In this document: positions 44,201 to 53,503 of the stretch, piece by piece
How the letters are laid out: each line of letters begins with the position of its first letter
Position numbering within the stretch: the first letter of the stretch is position 1
NCBI GenBank assembly: GCA_013399305.1
Contig: VXAI01000083.1
Coordinates: 1,081,840 to 1,145,839, forward strand
DNA: 64,000 bases
Direction: 5' to 3'
Source of the DNA: Rostratula benghalensis
Lineage: Eukaryota; Chordata; Aves; Charadriiformes; Rostratulidae
Translations under genes and position numbers: made by a program
Notes under the pieces: generated by a model
Told to the model about the DNA's origin: nothing
Seen by the model: the letters and a program-made list of their open reading frames with translations, nothing else
The model's database searches: none

Positions 44201-47126
44201 AGCTCCCCACTGCTCTTTTGTCTACCAGGGAGCAAATGGGTGCCACAGGTATGATGCAAATACAGAAAGTACTGATGTGAGCTTCATCTCCAAAGATTAG
44301 CTGTTGGTTGTGTCCACTGGTGGTGGGCTCCGAAAGGGCTGCTGGGGCTTTGGGGATGTACTGCTTGTGCTGCTGTGCACCATCCAAAATAAGGTATTCT
44401 GGTTTTCATTGTAGCAATAATGACAAGACTGTCATAACGGACAAAACATTGGAGGATACTCTGAATTCAGATGTCCTGGAAAACATACAGGAAATACTAG
44501 CAAGGAACCTGTATCGAATAAGGAGAACGGTATAACTCTTCCCTCAATCTGTATTTTAAATGTCCAATAACAAAAGTTATCACAGTTTTCCTAACAGCCT
44601 GAGCAGATGTTATGAATATTTACATAATTACTAATGAAATCTCTTTGTGAGCAGAGAATAGTTGGCTGTGTGAAGCCAGATCCAGTTTCCAAGTCAGTGG
44701 CACATTTCTGTTTGCAGCATGACAGCTTTTGAAAGGTTCACCCAGTCAGCCTATAATTTCATGAAGTATTTTAGGCATCAGTACCCAGAACCAGAAAGGA
44801 GAAAGGAGGAGCACATGGATCTTCAGGCATCAGGTTAGCAGATCCAGCAGTTGCAATAACTCCTGGCGTTATCCTCATGTTGCATTTTTTCTGATAGAAG
44901 AGAGCACAGTCAGCGAGCTGCAAGTAAGAACTAATCTGCAGAGGTTTTAAAACCACTTGGCAGTTTTACCATGAAACTGTTACAACTGGTAAATAGCATA
45001 GAAAACACTATTTACGGAATAGCTCGTGAATAATCTGTCTGAGGTTACAATAGACAGCACCTAGGACTGTGCATTGTAATTGCTGTTCACATGGTGATAC
45101 ATGGAGCCTTATCCTTAAAATCCACCTAAGTCTTTGTTTTATGGATTATGCATGAAATACTGAGTCCTTGGAGGCGGCCAGTGTGGGCAGCTCAGCACAG
45201 GGGGATTAGCCACCCTCTCCTGTCCCTTTGCTGAGTAGAGAGAAGCTACTAGATAAGGCTGGGGGGAAGCCTATAGGAATGGTGAATGGGATGAAGATGA
45301 AGGCACGTCTCCTGTTAGCACTTACTCATGCCTAAATCCAGCCTCACCCCTTGTAGTGACAGAATTATCCCAGCTCCTACTGATGTTAGTGGGAAGTTTA
45401 ACTTTAGTTGATTTATAGCTTTTGAAGCATGGTTTATGGTTCCTGTTGATTTATCTATGAAGCTGGGTCTGATATAAAATATTGGAGGGGTGGCAGAGGC
45501 ACTGAGGCTGAAGGCACCTCGAACAGAGTAGTTGCACTAGGATGGTGTGTCACCTGGACCAAGAGAGAGGCATCTCAGTCTTGTAATTCTGTGATTGCTG
45601 GGGCAATTTTGCATAAAGAAGCAGAGTTTGGAGTTCCATCTTCCTTCTTTAGCTTTTTCCCTCCCTCCCCACCTCTTATACTTGGGTGGACCAGTTTATC
45701 CCCATAACCAGTCAGGATGATTACAGGGAGTGAAGGACCCTGCGTGATGCAGGCACTAGTGAAGGGATGCTGCTGTGGAGAGAGGGATGGTCCCATCTCC
45801 AACAGCAGTCTCTCTGCTTCCATGTGCAGGGGCCAGCATACAACAGGCACACCCTTCCTGGAGAGACCGAGCCTGTGGAGCATGCCAAGGAGATCCTGAT
45901 CCTCCGGCACAAAAACCTGCGGATAGAAGTGAGTGGAGGTGACATGGCCAGCTCTGACAAGGAGGTAAGAAGGAGTGGGGAAGGCTTGGACCTGCAGAGA
46001 CCATGCACAGGCTGCTTTCCCTCTGCGGGTATAACAGGCACGAGGACTTGGGATGATTTTTCCCTACGTCCTGACAAACAAACGAGCCTTCTTGGGTGCA
46101 GCACCATTCAGTGCTTTGTGAACACAGGCTTCCCCATCCATGCTAAGAAAGTTATTTACTGAGCAAATATTATTCATTGGGTTTCAGCCTGCAGATTCAG
46201 AGGTCTGTTTTTCTATGTTTTCTTTTCTGGGAGATTTCTTCGAAGGTGGGAATTTGGTTCATCCCATCATCAGTGGGACAGATAGACTGAATATTTGAAA
46301 ATATTTGGTGGTTTTTTTCCCCTCAACTCTTTTGAAATGACAGAACCATTGTTTTGAGCTTTCCTATTTATTTTGGAAGTGAGTTTTTTTGTCTTTAAAA
46401 ACCGTTACAGTTCTGGGCAGACTTGAAGAAAGTAAAACAGAGGGAAGCATTGCATACCAGACTCCAGGGAGAATGACTTTGAATCCAAATTTACTGCTGG
46501 CACAGCTCCATATTGGTTTGTATTCTTAATTAGAGGTGAAACAAGGTAAATACAATGTCTGTGGCTGGTAAAGACTTTTGCTGCCTTCTTTGGGAATTGG
46601 GAAGAGAAACTGAGCCAACATTTCCCCATGAAAAGATGGAATAGGCCAGGAATGGTGTATGAAGAGCAGGCTTGTTTTTTTCACTTCCTCCCATCCTGTG
46701 TAACTCTTGTTCTAGAGGAGAAGCAGTTAACCTCCACTGTGTTTTGTAACCAAACCCCCAGGTCAGCAGCAGTAATTGTTGAGCCATTCATAAATTTCAC
46801 TCACTTTTCCAAATCTTTGGTTTTGATGGTTTGAGCTAGGGTACTGCCCAAGTGCAAACCGTGGTCTCTGATCTGGGCAGCAAGGCTCCATCACTAGGGA
46901 GAACAGAATGACCTTTTAAAAAGAAATAATTTATCTTTATTTAGATAATAATTTTCCACAACAGCACAAGGACTCGGGACTGCCGCAGGCTTTCTACCAC
47001 TCTGATTTCTTTGTTCAAATGCCAGTCATTGAAGAGCTCTCTGAGAACAGCAGTAACGCACCAAATGCTGCTGCTTCTCAGCCCTCCATTCACAGAAAGG
47101 TGTTCCGGCTCTTGCAAACAACTTAA
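26102..47126 (+). CDS. Na+/H+ exchanger of the SLC9A1/2/4 clade (SLC9A2/4-like), 11 exons recognised
   Basis: An electroneutral plasma-membrane exchanger of one extracellular Na+ for one cytosolic H+, by family. Eleven exons (26102-26279, 27417-27880, 28244-28494, 33488-33705, 35319-35515, 40139-40228, 42290-42360, 43591-43755, 44415-44529, 45830-45964, 46965-47099 or to a TAA ending at 47126) join in phase with no stops. Numbering from the ATG at 26114: N-glycosylation sequons N11 and N22; DPVA at 177-180; GESLLND with E201 and D206 (NHE1 E262/D267); E285 (NHE1 E346); YGGLRG with R397 (NHE1 R458); CHP-binding-like helix [11 protein letters not shown] at 463-473. The sequence mixes NHE1-like and NHE2/4-like blocks. 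About 669-677 residues are recognised against roughly 815 for NHE1. The true start is probably in an unseen upstream exon and the end is uncertain. Neighbours: UPRT upstream (head to head), TMEM182-like downstream. Confidence 0.93.
26280..27416 (+). other. SLC9A-like intron A-B
   Basis: A 1.1-kb intron, AT-rich, with a (TAC)7 microsatellite at 27273-27293. No other feature was recognised. Confidence 0.8.
27273..27293. repeat. (TAC)7 microsatellite
   Basis: Seven uninterrupted TAC units in the intron just upstream of SLC9A-like exon B. Confidence 0.95.
27417..27880 (+). CDS. SLC9A-like exon B (core membrane segments)
   Basis: A 464-bp exon with acceptor CCCCTTCCAG and donor GTAAGC. It begins [18 protein letters not shown] (the Gly codon is split) and ends [12 protein letters not shown]. 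It contains the cation/drug-binding segment [18 protein letters not shown], the [10 protein letters not shown] motif and the ion-coordinating Glu and Asp of FGESLLND. Phase 1 in, phase 0 out. Confidence 0.97.
27881..28243 (+). other. SLC9A-like intron B-C
   Basis: A 363-bp intron, the shortest in the gene. A run of 23 T at 28214-28236 forms the polypyrimidine tract directly before the exon C acceptor. Confidence 0.85.
28244..28494 (+). CDS. SLC9A-like exon C
   Basis: A 251-bp exon with acceptor TTTTTTCATCCAG and donor GTAAGT. It begins [12 protein letters not shown] and ends [11 protein letters not shown] (split Ala). It includes [18 protein letters not shown]. Phase 0 in, phase 2 out. Confidence 0.97.
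28495..33487 (+). other. SLC9A-like intron C-D
   Basis: A 5-kb intron. It contains an A homopolymer (29688-29707), a CR1 element (about 29755-30143) and a (TTG)n tract at about 31581-31601. No additional exon was recognised. Confidence 0.75.
29755..30143 (+). mobile_element. CR1 LINE, 3' end with open ORF2 C-terminus
   Basis: This is the best-preserved CR1 copy in the window, oriented with the host gene. It starts with CTGAGGGAGCTGGGGTTCTT and ends CCATTCTATGATTC. The frame 29884-30099 stays open and encodes the C-terminal end of the CR1 ORF2 polyprotein (for example [20 protein letters not shown]). It is 5'-truncated and not mobile by itself. Confidence 0.95.
33488..33705 (+). CDS. SLC9A-like exon D
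   Basis: A 218-bp exon with acceptor TTTTCTCAG and donor GTATGG. It contains [20 protein letters not shown] then [19 protein letters not shown] and ENHEWNW. The KSHTT and MWSSVS parts are NHE1-like while ENHEWNW is NHE2/4-like. Phase 2 in, phase 1 out. Confidence 0.97.
33706..35318 (+). other. SLC9A-like intron D-E
   Basis: A 1.6-kb AT-rich intron with repeated TGTAATGTACTGTAATGTTT-like short repeats near 33934-33990. No exon was recognised. Confidence 0.75.
35319..35515 (+). CDS. SLC9A-like exon E (YGGLRG segment)
   Basis: A 197-bp exon with acceptor TGCTTTTCAG and donor GTAAAA. It encodes [20 protein letters not shown] and the following [14 protein letters not shown] through TVFIQ. The FLLP-to-RKK loop is two residues shorter than in human NHE2 as recalled. 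Phase 1 in, phase 0 out. Confidence 0.97.
35516..40138 (+). other. SLC9A-like intron E-F
   Basis: A 4.6-kb intron. The part at about 36.7-37.6 kb is more GC-rich with several overlapping open frames on the minus strand, none recognisable. A degenerate AGGTAAATA repeat lies at about 38197-38275. Confidence 0.7.
38197..38275. repeat. Degenerate short tandem repeat of ATAGGTAAAT type
   Basis: Six imperfect copies of a motif close to CATAGGTAAATA occur in about 80 bases, with spacers of differing length. The pattern looks like decayed slippage-type repeat sequence. Confidence 0.7.
40139..40228 (+). CDS. SLC9A-like exon F
   Basis: A 90-bp exon, phase 0 at both ends, with acceptor TACTGCAG and donor GTAAGT. 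It encodes [20 protein letters not shown] then [24 protein letters not shown] is identical to NHE1 as recalled, while NHE2 and NHE4 differ here. Confidence 0.97.
40229..42289 (+). other. SLC9A-like intron F-G
   Basis: A 2.1-kb intron containing a short CR1 fragment (about 40690-40833). Nothing else was recognised. Confidence 0.75.
40690..40833 (+). mobile_element. CR1 LINE, short 3' fragment
   Basis: It is recognised by GTTGGATGGAGCTTTTGAGC, TGGAACTGGATGACCTTTAA and TCCCTTCCAACTGTAACCAT, followed by TCTGTGATTCTAAG, the CR1 tail. About 140 bases remain. Confidence 0.88.
42290..42360 (+). CDS. SLC9A-like exon G (CHP-binding helix)
   Basis: A 71-bp exon with acceptor CTTCTGTTTAG and donor GTAAGG. 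It reads [20 protein letters not shown] then WKD and a split Lys. In NHE1 the corresponding helix (FLDHLLTGIED) binds the calcineurin B homologous proteins needed for activity. It is 40 bp upstream of an A homopolymer (42399-42420) and 550 bp from an assembly gap. Confidence 0.95.
42361..43590 (+). other. SLC9A-like intron G-H with an assembly gap
   Basis: A 1.2-kb intron. It starts with an A homopolymer (42399-42420) and contains the N-run at 42914-42953. Exons on both sides join in phase, so no coding exon need be missing. Confidence 0.8.
42914..42953. other. Assembly gap (40 N)
   Basis: Forty undetermined bases, flanked on the right by T-rich sequence. The real length of the missing part is unknown. 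Confidence 1.
43591..43755 (+). CDS. SLC9A-like exon H
   Basis: A 165-bp exon with acceptor TCTCAAACAG and donor GTAAGT. It reads [20 protein letters not shown] then [20 protein letters not shown] and a short divergent end. The QPKSSIV and KHAIE parts are NHE2/4-like. Phase 2 in and out. Confidence 0.95.
43756..44414 (+). other. SLC9A-like intron H-I
   Basis: A 659-bp intron. No other feature was recognised. Confidence 0.8.
44415..44529 (+). CDS. SLC9A-like exon I
   Basis: A 115-bp exon with acceptor CATTGTAG and donor GTATAA. It encodes an acidic, poorly conserved half followed by [17 protein letters not shown], which aligns with NHE2 DEIRELLSRNLYQIRQR. Phase 2 in, phase 0 out. Confidence 0.9.
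44530..45829 (+). other. SLC9A-like intron I-J
   Basis: A 1.3-kb intron. No other feature was recognised. Confidence 0.8.
45830..45964 (+). CDS. SLC9A-like exon J
   Basis: A 135-bp exon with acceptor CATGTGCAG and donor GTAAGA. It encodes [20 protein letters not shown] then [13 protein letters not shown] and [18 protein letters not shown] matches NHE1 SYNRHTL, and AKEILI matches NHE2/4. A second plausible donor (GAAGTGAGT) lies inside the exon and would shorten it. Phase 0 at both ends. Confidence 0.85.
45965..46964 (+). other. SLC9A-like intron J-K
   Basis: A 1.0-kb intron. No other feature was recognised. Confidence 0.75.
46965..47099 (+). CDS. SLC9A-like exon K (cytosolic tail), 3' boundary uncertain
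   Basis: The acceptor TTCCACAACAG ends at 46964. The frame reads [20 protein letters not shown] then [13 protein letters not shown] and so on. It starts with His-Lys/Arg like the equivalent human exon and loosely follows the NHE1 tail pattern (HK, DS, SD, LPVI). It may end at a weak donor at 47100 (AAG|GTGTTC), at an earlier donor at 47053 (GCA|GTAACG, phase 1), or read on through VFRLLQTT to a TAA ending at 47126. Confidence 0.7.
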
Positions 47127-48234
47127 AAGATTTAATTTGATCATTTACATGCTGATTGGTACTTACAATTCAAAATAGATAGGCAAGAACATGGCATGTT
47201 CCTGTAGAACATTTGGTATAATTAAACTTCAAAAGAACAACATCAAACTAGGGCTGATTTTGAGTACGTTACATACTTTAAGGACATTTGATTGTTAACC
47301 CTTGCGCTCCTGCTCTCCTCTCCCCTGCTCTCCTATTAATTACTACGGTGCACTTTGTAGGAAATTCTGCACCCTTGGGAAGACTGATTCTCCTGTTACT
47401 TTGTGTGCTTACAGCTGGCCTTTCAGAGGACAGAATATTTTGGGGGGGAGTTGTGAAAGCAGTTAAAATTTTGCTCTGTTAAAATTTACTCATGGATGGT
47501 GGTGAGTGCTCCTATGGACTATGCAAAATGCCATTTTGGTGCTGAATAGTACTGTCTCATAGGAGTAATTTTCGTGTTGCTAATTACACATCTTCACAGC
47601 ACCTACCTTTGCTTTGTCTCAGTCTAAGTGCAGTAGAGATAAATGCTGAGAACTGATTCCAGTGGCATCTGTAAGGCTGACTTTAAGCCCATGAAGTCAC
47701 CCTCTGCACTCAAAAGTCAGGCATGTTTTTTTGTGATCAGCAGCTTATCTACTGATGTCTTAGAATAGCTGCCTCATTTTACTGTGGATAAAAATAAGGT
47801 GATACACAAAAGTGATGGGGTAATTTTCTAAAAGAACCCTGGAATATTAACACGAGATGGGAGGGTGGATGAATGCTGTTACTTCACACTGTAGGAGGAC
47901 AGATTGCTGAATTTGTCAGCAGAAAGAAGGAACAGTGTGCTAAGAAGCAGATTTCAGTTCATTAAAAGCAGCTCAATATTTCAAATTTTGGGGAATAAAT
48001 TAAGGTACTCAGATTTAATTTCATGCCACGTTGACAAGCAAATGGCATTTTCCTGTTTAAAAAAGATGAATGAAAAATATAGCTAGTTAGTGTTTGAGGT
48101 TTTTCTGATTGTCAGATACTCCATCCTTTGTAATCCCAAAGGGAAGGGTTTGGCCTTCCAGGCTTTGAGTCAGCAAGGAATAACTAGATGCTGTCATCCC
48201 ACACATTTTTTTCTATTCTGCATTTCACCACAAG

Positions 48235-48315
48235 ATGGAAGCATTACAACTGTGTTTGCAATCCCAACTGGCAGTCGAGGAACTGCGAAACGAACTTCAA
48301 GCAAAGGGCCACTGA
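48235..48315 (+). CDS. Candidate alternative terminal exon (short leucine-rich frame)
   Basis: A pyrimidine-rich tract and CACAAG precede ATG at 48235. The 27-codon frame reads MEALQLCLQSQLAVEELRNE then LQAKGH and TGA. It would be in phase with the SLC9A exon ending at 47099 and would give a short leucine-rich, possibly coiled-coil end. No homologue was recognised and the frame is short enough to occur by chance. Confidence 0.2.
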   Translation: MEALQLCLQSQLAVEELRNELQAKGH

Positions 48316-51300
48316 AAACCATCCGTTGCTGGTGAAATGCCTCATGTGAATAATTAAGAAATCCCTTTAGTTCAGTAGAAACATTGCTTTTTCCGCTCAC
48401 TGGCTGTCTGCATATATATTTACATTTTTTAATGAAGTTGGTTAGTTCTTTGCTATGAAAATATGAAGCTGTTGTAGCTCAGATTAATTTCATAATTTAT
48501 TAGGTGCTGGTTGGTCTTTTCCCACTGTATCAGTGGCTACAAAGTAAGGTATGTCTGGTAGAGCATCTTTCTGTAGGTCTGTGGTTCCACCAGGCTGGGG
48601 AGGAGCCAAGAGTGAAGTGCATCTCACCTGATGGACAATTCGTCTCCTTCCACAGTCGGTGCAGAGAAACCAGTGCCCTAGCCAGGATGGGCACTGGGCC
48701 AACACTTGGCTTCAGCCAGAGCGAATCACCTCTTCTCTCTAACCTGGACAGCTTTAGGAGCCTTGGGGCTCTGCTGCACTTTGGGTGCCTGCCTTTGCTT
48801 TTATAGTACTGCTGTGTTAGAAGCTCCTGCCAAGGAGGGGTTGCAGAGTGAACAATTCTCATCCCTCCTGTGCCAATGGCGCAGGTTAAATGATTTACAC
48901 CGGGCAGAAAAACCTTGGCAGGACTACATGGTGACTTCAGATCTGAATCATGGCCCAGAGGATTAACTCTGAGACTATCTATTTCCAGCAGAAAGTTCGC
49001 CTTCCTCTGCCTAAGGACAAAATTCCTTCCAAAGCCTGCTGCTTCCTGGAGCTGTGCATCATGCTGGCTTTGAACACTGTCTGGATTTTGGGCTTCCCTT
49101 ATTTTAGGCAAGGATCCAACACAGGGTATGCTTGCAGGGAGGTTTCTGAGACCCAGGATAGCTTTTATTTACCACTGAGCACCCAGAAAATCCTTGCACC
49201 TGTACTCAGGCAACTTTGTCCTCTTTTTTTCTGCCAAAACACAAGTATGCTCCCTGAGAAGGAGCTTATTTGGAGCTGTGTGTAAGCCATGTACGTAAAT
49301 GACATCCTGCCTTTGGTAATTATGTTGGAGCCCTTTCATGGAGCTTGCTCTGAGAAACGTTAAATGCCCCTGGGAATGGCTTTCCAGGGAGCCCTTCGCT
49401 GCTGCTGGAGCTGGGAAGGCATTGTTATTAAAATGGTTCAAAAAATGTGTGAACAAGGGATGGAGGGCATCGGTCCTCGTTAGGGGAGGGGGGAGAATGA
49501 ACCGAAACAAAACAGAAAACCAGTCTGGGAGGTGTCCAGAGTTATTTTGGCAGTCTGGGCTTCTGGACTGAGATGCCAAATCACAGCTGTGTAAGAGACT
49601 TATTCCCAGTTTACAGAAGCACTGAACAATTCAGGCAGAATTGTGCTACATGATTTATATTATTATTTTTTTTTCCTGAATGGTGAAGATTAGCACTGAG
49701 TGAAAGGACAGGGAGCTCATTACTGCGAGCTTGTTACCTGCCTCCTTGGCCTGCAGCCAAGGTGGGGAGCAGCCGAGGTGAGAAACATCCCAGGCCTGGG
49801 GATGGGCATCACCTCCTGCACTTGCCTGCCCCATCCTCCCTGCTTCAGGGCTTCTCCTTCCCATTCTATCTGCTGAATCACTCCTGGAGAGCTCATGCTT
49901 CTTCCACCAACTTGAAACAAATCAGTGTCTGTAAATATTTCCTGACATCTATTTGGTCTATTTTTAGCAATAGTTCTTTTTGTTTTTCTTGGCAAAAGTA
50001 AAACAAATGGAAGTGGAGTCCTTGGGGATTGCAAATGGCTTGTTTATGAAGCAGGACTGTCACTAACAGACTTGCTAGCAATCTTCATAAATGCATTAAA
50101 ACACTTTTCTTGCTTAATCACAGAAGGATGACTCCTGCTCAGCACAGGGTGACTCCAGGATGCAGCCCAAGCTGTGCCGCTCCCTCACTGGTAAGCTGAT
50201 GGGTGCCAGCAGTGATTTCCTACCTCTACTGCTCACCCTGCCCTGTCACCATGGGGGGTGGTCCATCAGGTGACAGGGAGGATAGGCTGAGATCCATGGT
50301 GGCTCTGTTGCAGGGATGGAATTGGGGGGACAGACAAGCCAAAGCCTCCTGCCCTCCCTACCTCACTGCAGGCAGCAGCAACAAGACCTGGGTTTTATGT
50401 TGCAGGCAGGGCAGCAGGGGGATTACTCCATCCTGGGGGACAAAGTGGGGCTCCTTAGGTGAGCATCCTCAGCAAGCCAGCAGAGCAGAGAGCTTTCCCA
50501 GCCCCAGTGCTCCACCTCAGCCCCACCTGAGACCAGATTCATTGTGCACTGGGATGCACAGCTGGCTGTGATGGTGCTCTGGGTAGGTCCCCAGGGACAG
50601 GCAGAGGTGCTGGGAACCACAGCAGTGAGACACATGTCCCAGCCCAGGTGTTTGACCTCATTACCCATGTGCTGCAAGGGGGTGCATAATTTTAGACAGT
50701 TTTCTTGTCCAGCCAGGCAAACGTTTGAAACTGATACCATTCTTCATATTGCACCAACCACTAAGATGTTTGACAATAATTACAGAAAATTTTGCCTATG
50801 GTGAAGCTGGTGGATTAACTAAAACCTTATAAAAATGAGTGATACTTTGAAACATGCAGTTCATGCCAAAATGCTTTCCAAAAATTAAGTGGTTTTTTTT
50901 TTGCTTGCTAAGTACTACTAAAATGCATTTTGAGTGCCCCATTAGCAGCACAATGTTGAATATCTGTTACAAAAAGATCAGTGGCTCAAGACCTCATGTT
51001 TTTAGATATCTGAAAACTTAGTTTTCACACTTTAAAAAGGTGGCTTAGCATCAGTGAAGCCTCACACACCATATACCTCATCAAAACTGTGAAATGCATC
51101 TTTCAAAATGCAGAGGGCAGAGTCCTTTTGGCCTCTGAACCGTGAGATGTTCAGTGGGAAATCGAGCACTAAATTTTTATAATATTTGGCACCACACCTT
51201 TTAGCACAATCAGGTCTGTAAAAGCGATGATGGAAAAGATTCAGTGTTTGTTCATCCTGGAAGTAATATTGCCTCTGAGTATGGGCTGAGTTACATTAAC

Positions 51301-52157
51301 AGGCTGAGTCTAACATTAACATAGCGAATATTTCTTCGTTACGTACTGGAAAAATACTTAAGCAGCAAGAAAACATCATTCTTTCCTTTCAATCTTTTTG
51401 TGTCCTGTTGCTAGTGTTTTCTTCCTTTGTAATTTTCTTTAAGCAATTAGCTAAAAACTTGCTAAATAAAGAGCTGCAGAATAGCTGACACTTTATCTGC
51501 ACAAAGGTGCAGGTTTGCAGCAGTAGATGGGAGAATCACAACTGTGTGGCATTCGTGTGTTCATAATACGGACATCTGCCAGGGATATAGCTATTTTATT
51601 CCACAGTTTATTATAAATGTTTAAACTATGTTCTTCCTGAAGAAAAACATGAGTATAAGCAGAGCAAAGTCATAAAAAGTGGTGTTTCTGGAGATGGTGG
51701 AGGGAGTTGCTCCAGGGTAAATGTGAGCACCACAGCCCCTCACATAGCCTGGTAATGGGGACAAAGGAGGCTGTAACAATCCTTCCATCAAGATTGCGAA
51801 AAAAAATCACTTAATGTGGAATTTTAGGCATTCTGGCAGGACACTTGCATCTTGAAAAGATATTTTACGATAGTAACTGATAGGAATTGTTGCTCTGCAA
51901 AGTTGCTGGTGGGGACTGACAGAAGAATTACATTGATCCAGTTATGTAACATATTTCAAAGAACAAAATAGGGTTTAAATTCCTTACCACCCCCCAACCA
52001 CTGATCTTTGTCTTCTATTGTTTAATTACAAAGTGATCCTTGCAGTGAAATAAGTCATCACCAAATGATGCAAATGTACTTTTGCTATTACTTAGTTCCT
52101 GTTGATCCACAAAGGACAACATTTCTTGTACAAATTGGTGTTTTTCTCTTCCTGCAG

Positions 52158-52333
52158 TGGGGATTGCAGAAAATGTTTGGGAAGTGAAACAGAACCGGTC
52201 AAAGTCGGTGTGTGTCATCCCACCATCACAGCCCAGTGCTGGGCTTCTCACTGCCTTGCACGAGAAGAAAGAAATGGAGAAAGAGCTGACTTTGGAGGCA
52301 AAAAGCACAAGTGATGCTGCTGACTTCCCGTAA
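52158..52333 (+). CDS. Candidate last exon of the SLC9A-like gene
   Basis: The acceptor CTCTTCCTGCAG ends at 52157. In phase 1 the frame reads GIAENVWEVKQNRSKSVCVI, then PPSQPSAGLLTALHEKKEME and on to TAA ending at 52333. The basic/serine-rich and proline-rich composition suits an NHE tail (compare NHE2 MEWKNE with a later PSTPPTP), and a phase-1 donor at 47053 would join it. The link is unproven. An AATAAA about 1.2 kb downstream (about 53498) could end such a transcript. Confidence 0.35.
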
Positions 52334-52554
52334 GGGATCTGACTCTGCTTCATGGATGGCTACTATACATGTAGATAATGTAAATAAGATACACATTGAA
52401 AAGGACAGCATGGACAGGGCAAAACCTGAGTGGTTTGGATCGAAATGGGCTCTTCCTGCACAAAGCCAGGTTTTTAATGGGAACCAAGGAGAAAGATGCA
52501 CAGCTGGGCACTAGCAATGCAAGGTAACGCCTAAGAGAATTTCTGAGGAGTGTC

Positions 52555-52752
52555 TAGGAAAAATTAGTCTGTTCAGCCTGGGCAAATTGCTGAAAATGTC
52601 TGGAACTGCAAGAAAGGATGTTTCAATAAGAAGAGATATTGGGTCATCTTATTAGTCAGCAGGGATAGACTAAACAGCAGGGAGCATTTAGGTTATATGT
52701 TCGGGAAAACTTTATAATCTCCAGGAGAGTTTTATTAGGCAATGGAGCACGG
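52555..52752 (+). mobile_element. Old, diverged CR1-like fragment
   Basis: It weakly follows the CR1 3' pattern: CTGTTCAGCCTGGGCAA, later TATATGTTCGGGAAAACTTT and CAATGGAGCACGGC in the expected order. Divergence is high and the characteristic tail is not seen. Confidence 0.4.
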
Positions 52753-53497
52753 CACCAGGAAAGACGAGCAGAAACAGGGAAAGATCTCTTCTACTCCTCA
52801 AGAGCTGGTGAGGCCTGACTATCAACACTAATCCCATGAAGTCCAAAGTTAAATTATATCGTTAAATAAGGCTTTGTGCTTTACTAAAGGGACTGTCCTA
52901 CACTTAGACACAATTCTTTTAATGAAAACTTACTACAGCTGCATTAAAAGGAGAAAATACTTTCTTATTGATTTTTAAAAAAATTATTTAAGAAACGGTT
53001 TACCTCAAAAGACAAAATTGGGAATCTCCAAATCCAATGATGATGCCAGGAGAAGAGTTTGCTGTCCCTTAAACAGGTGTGCAAGCCTTGTGCTGTGGCT
53101 GGCTGGTTGCAGCATGCCTGCAAAAGCTCCCCAAAAAGATCTCTGCTGCCATAGCTGAGAGCTGCAGGGTCAGAGGAGATCTGAATGTGTCTCCATGGAA
53201 GACGCAGCAGAAAGAGGGGGCCCAAAACCTCACTGCTGTGGAGTGCTTCTGCTAGGAAAGCTGCAATCCCCTTTGCAAAGCAAATTAAGTCCAGGTATAG
53301 TGCCTCAGGAAGACAGATATTTGGGTATCTTTCTTTGAAACTCCAGGTAAGCATTAAAGCCTTTGCATTCTTGTCCTTAGCTGAACCCTAGTTTTATCCT
53401 TGCAAATATCAACATTTTTCATTTTCTTCCCCTTCCTCTGCATTGAAGGATCCAAGAGCATTTGATCTAAACAAGTGGCCAAAGAGACTCTGAGCTG

Positions 53498-53503
53498 AAT
53501 AAA
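53498..53503 (+). terminator. Possible polyadenylation signal downstream of the SLC9A-like gene
   Basis: AATAAA within GAGCTGAATAAAAGAAATTA, after a stretch of unremarkable non-coding sequence that follows the candidate last exon. It is relevant only if that exon is real. Confidence 0.25.

Noticed and set aside
48530..49111. 193-codon minus-strand open frame
   Set aside because: No recognisable domain, no conserved pattern, and no splice or promoter context. It is compatible with chance in moderately GC-rich sequence.
49700..50800. Somewhat GC-richer stretch considered as a second gene or promoter
   Set aside because: It has few CpG and no recognisable exon. The open frames have no domain.
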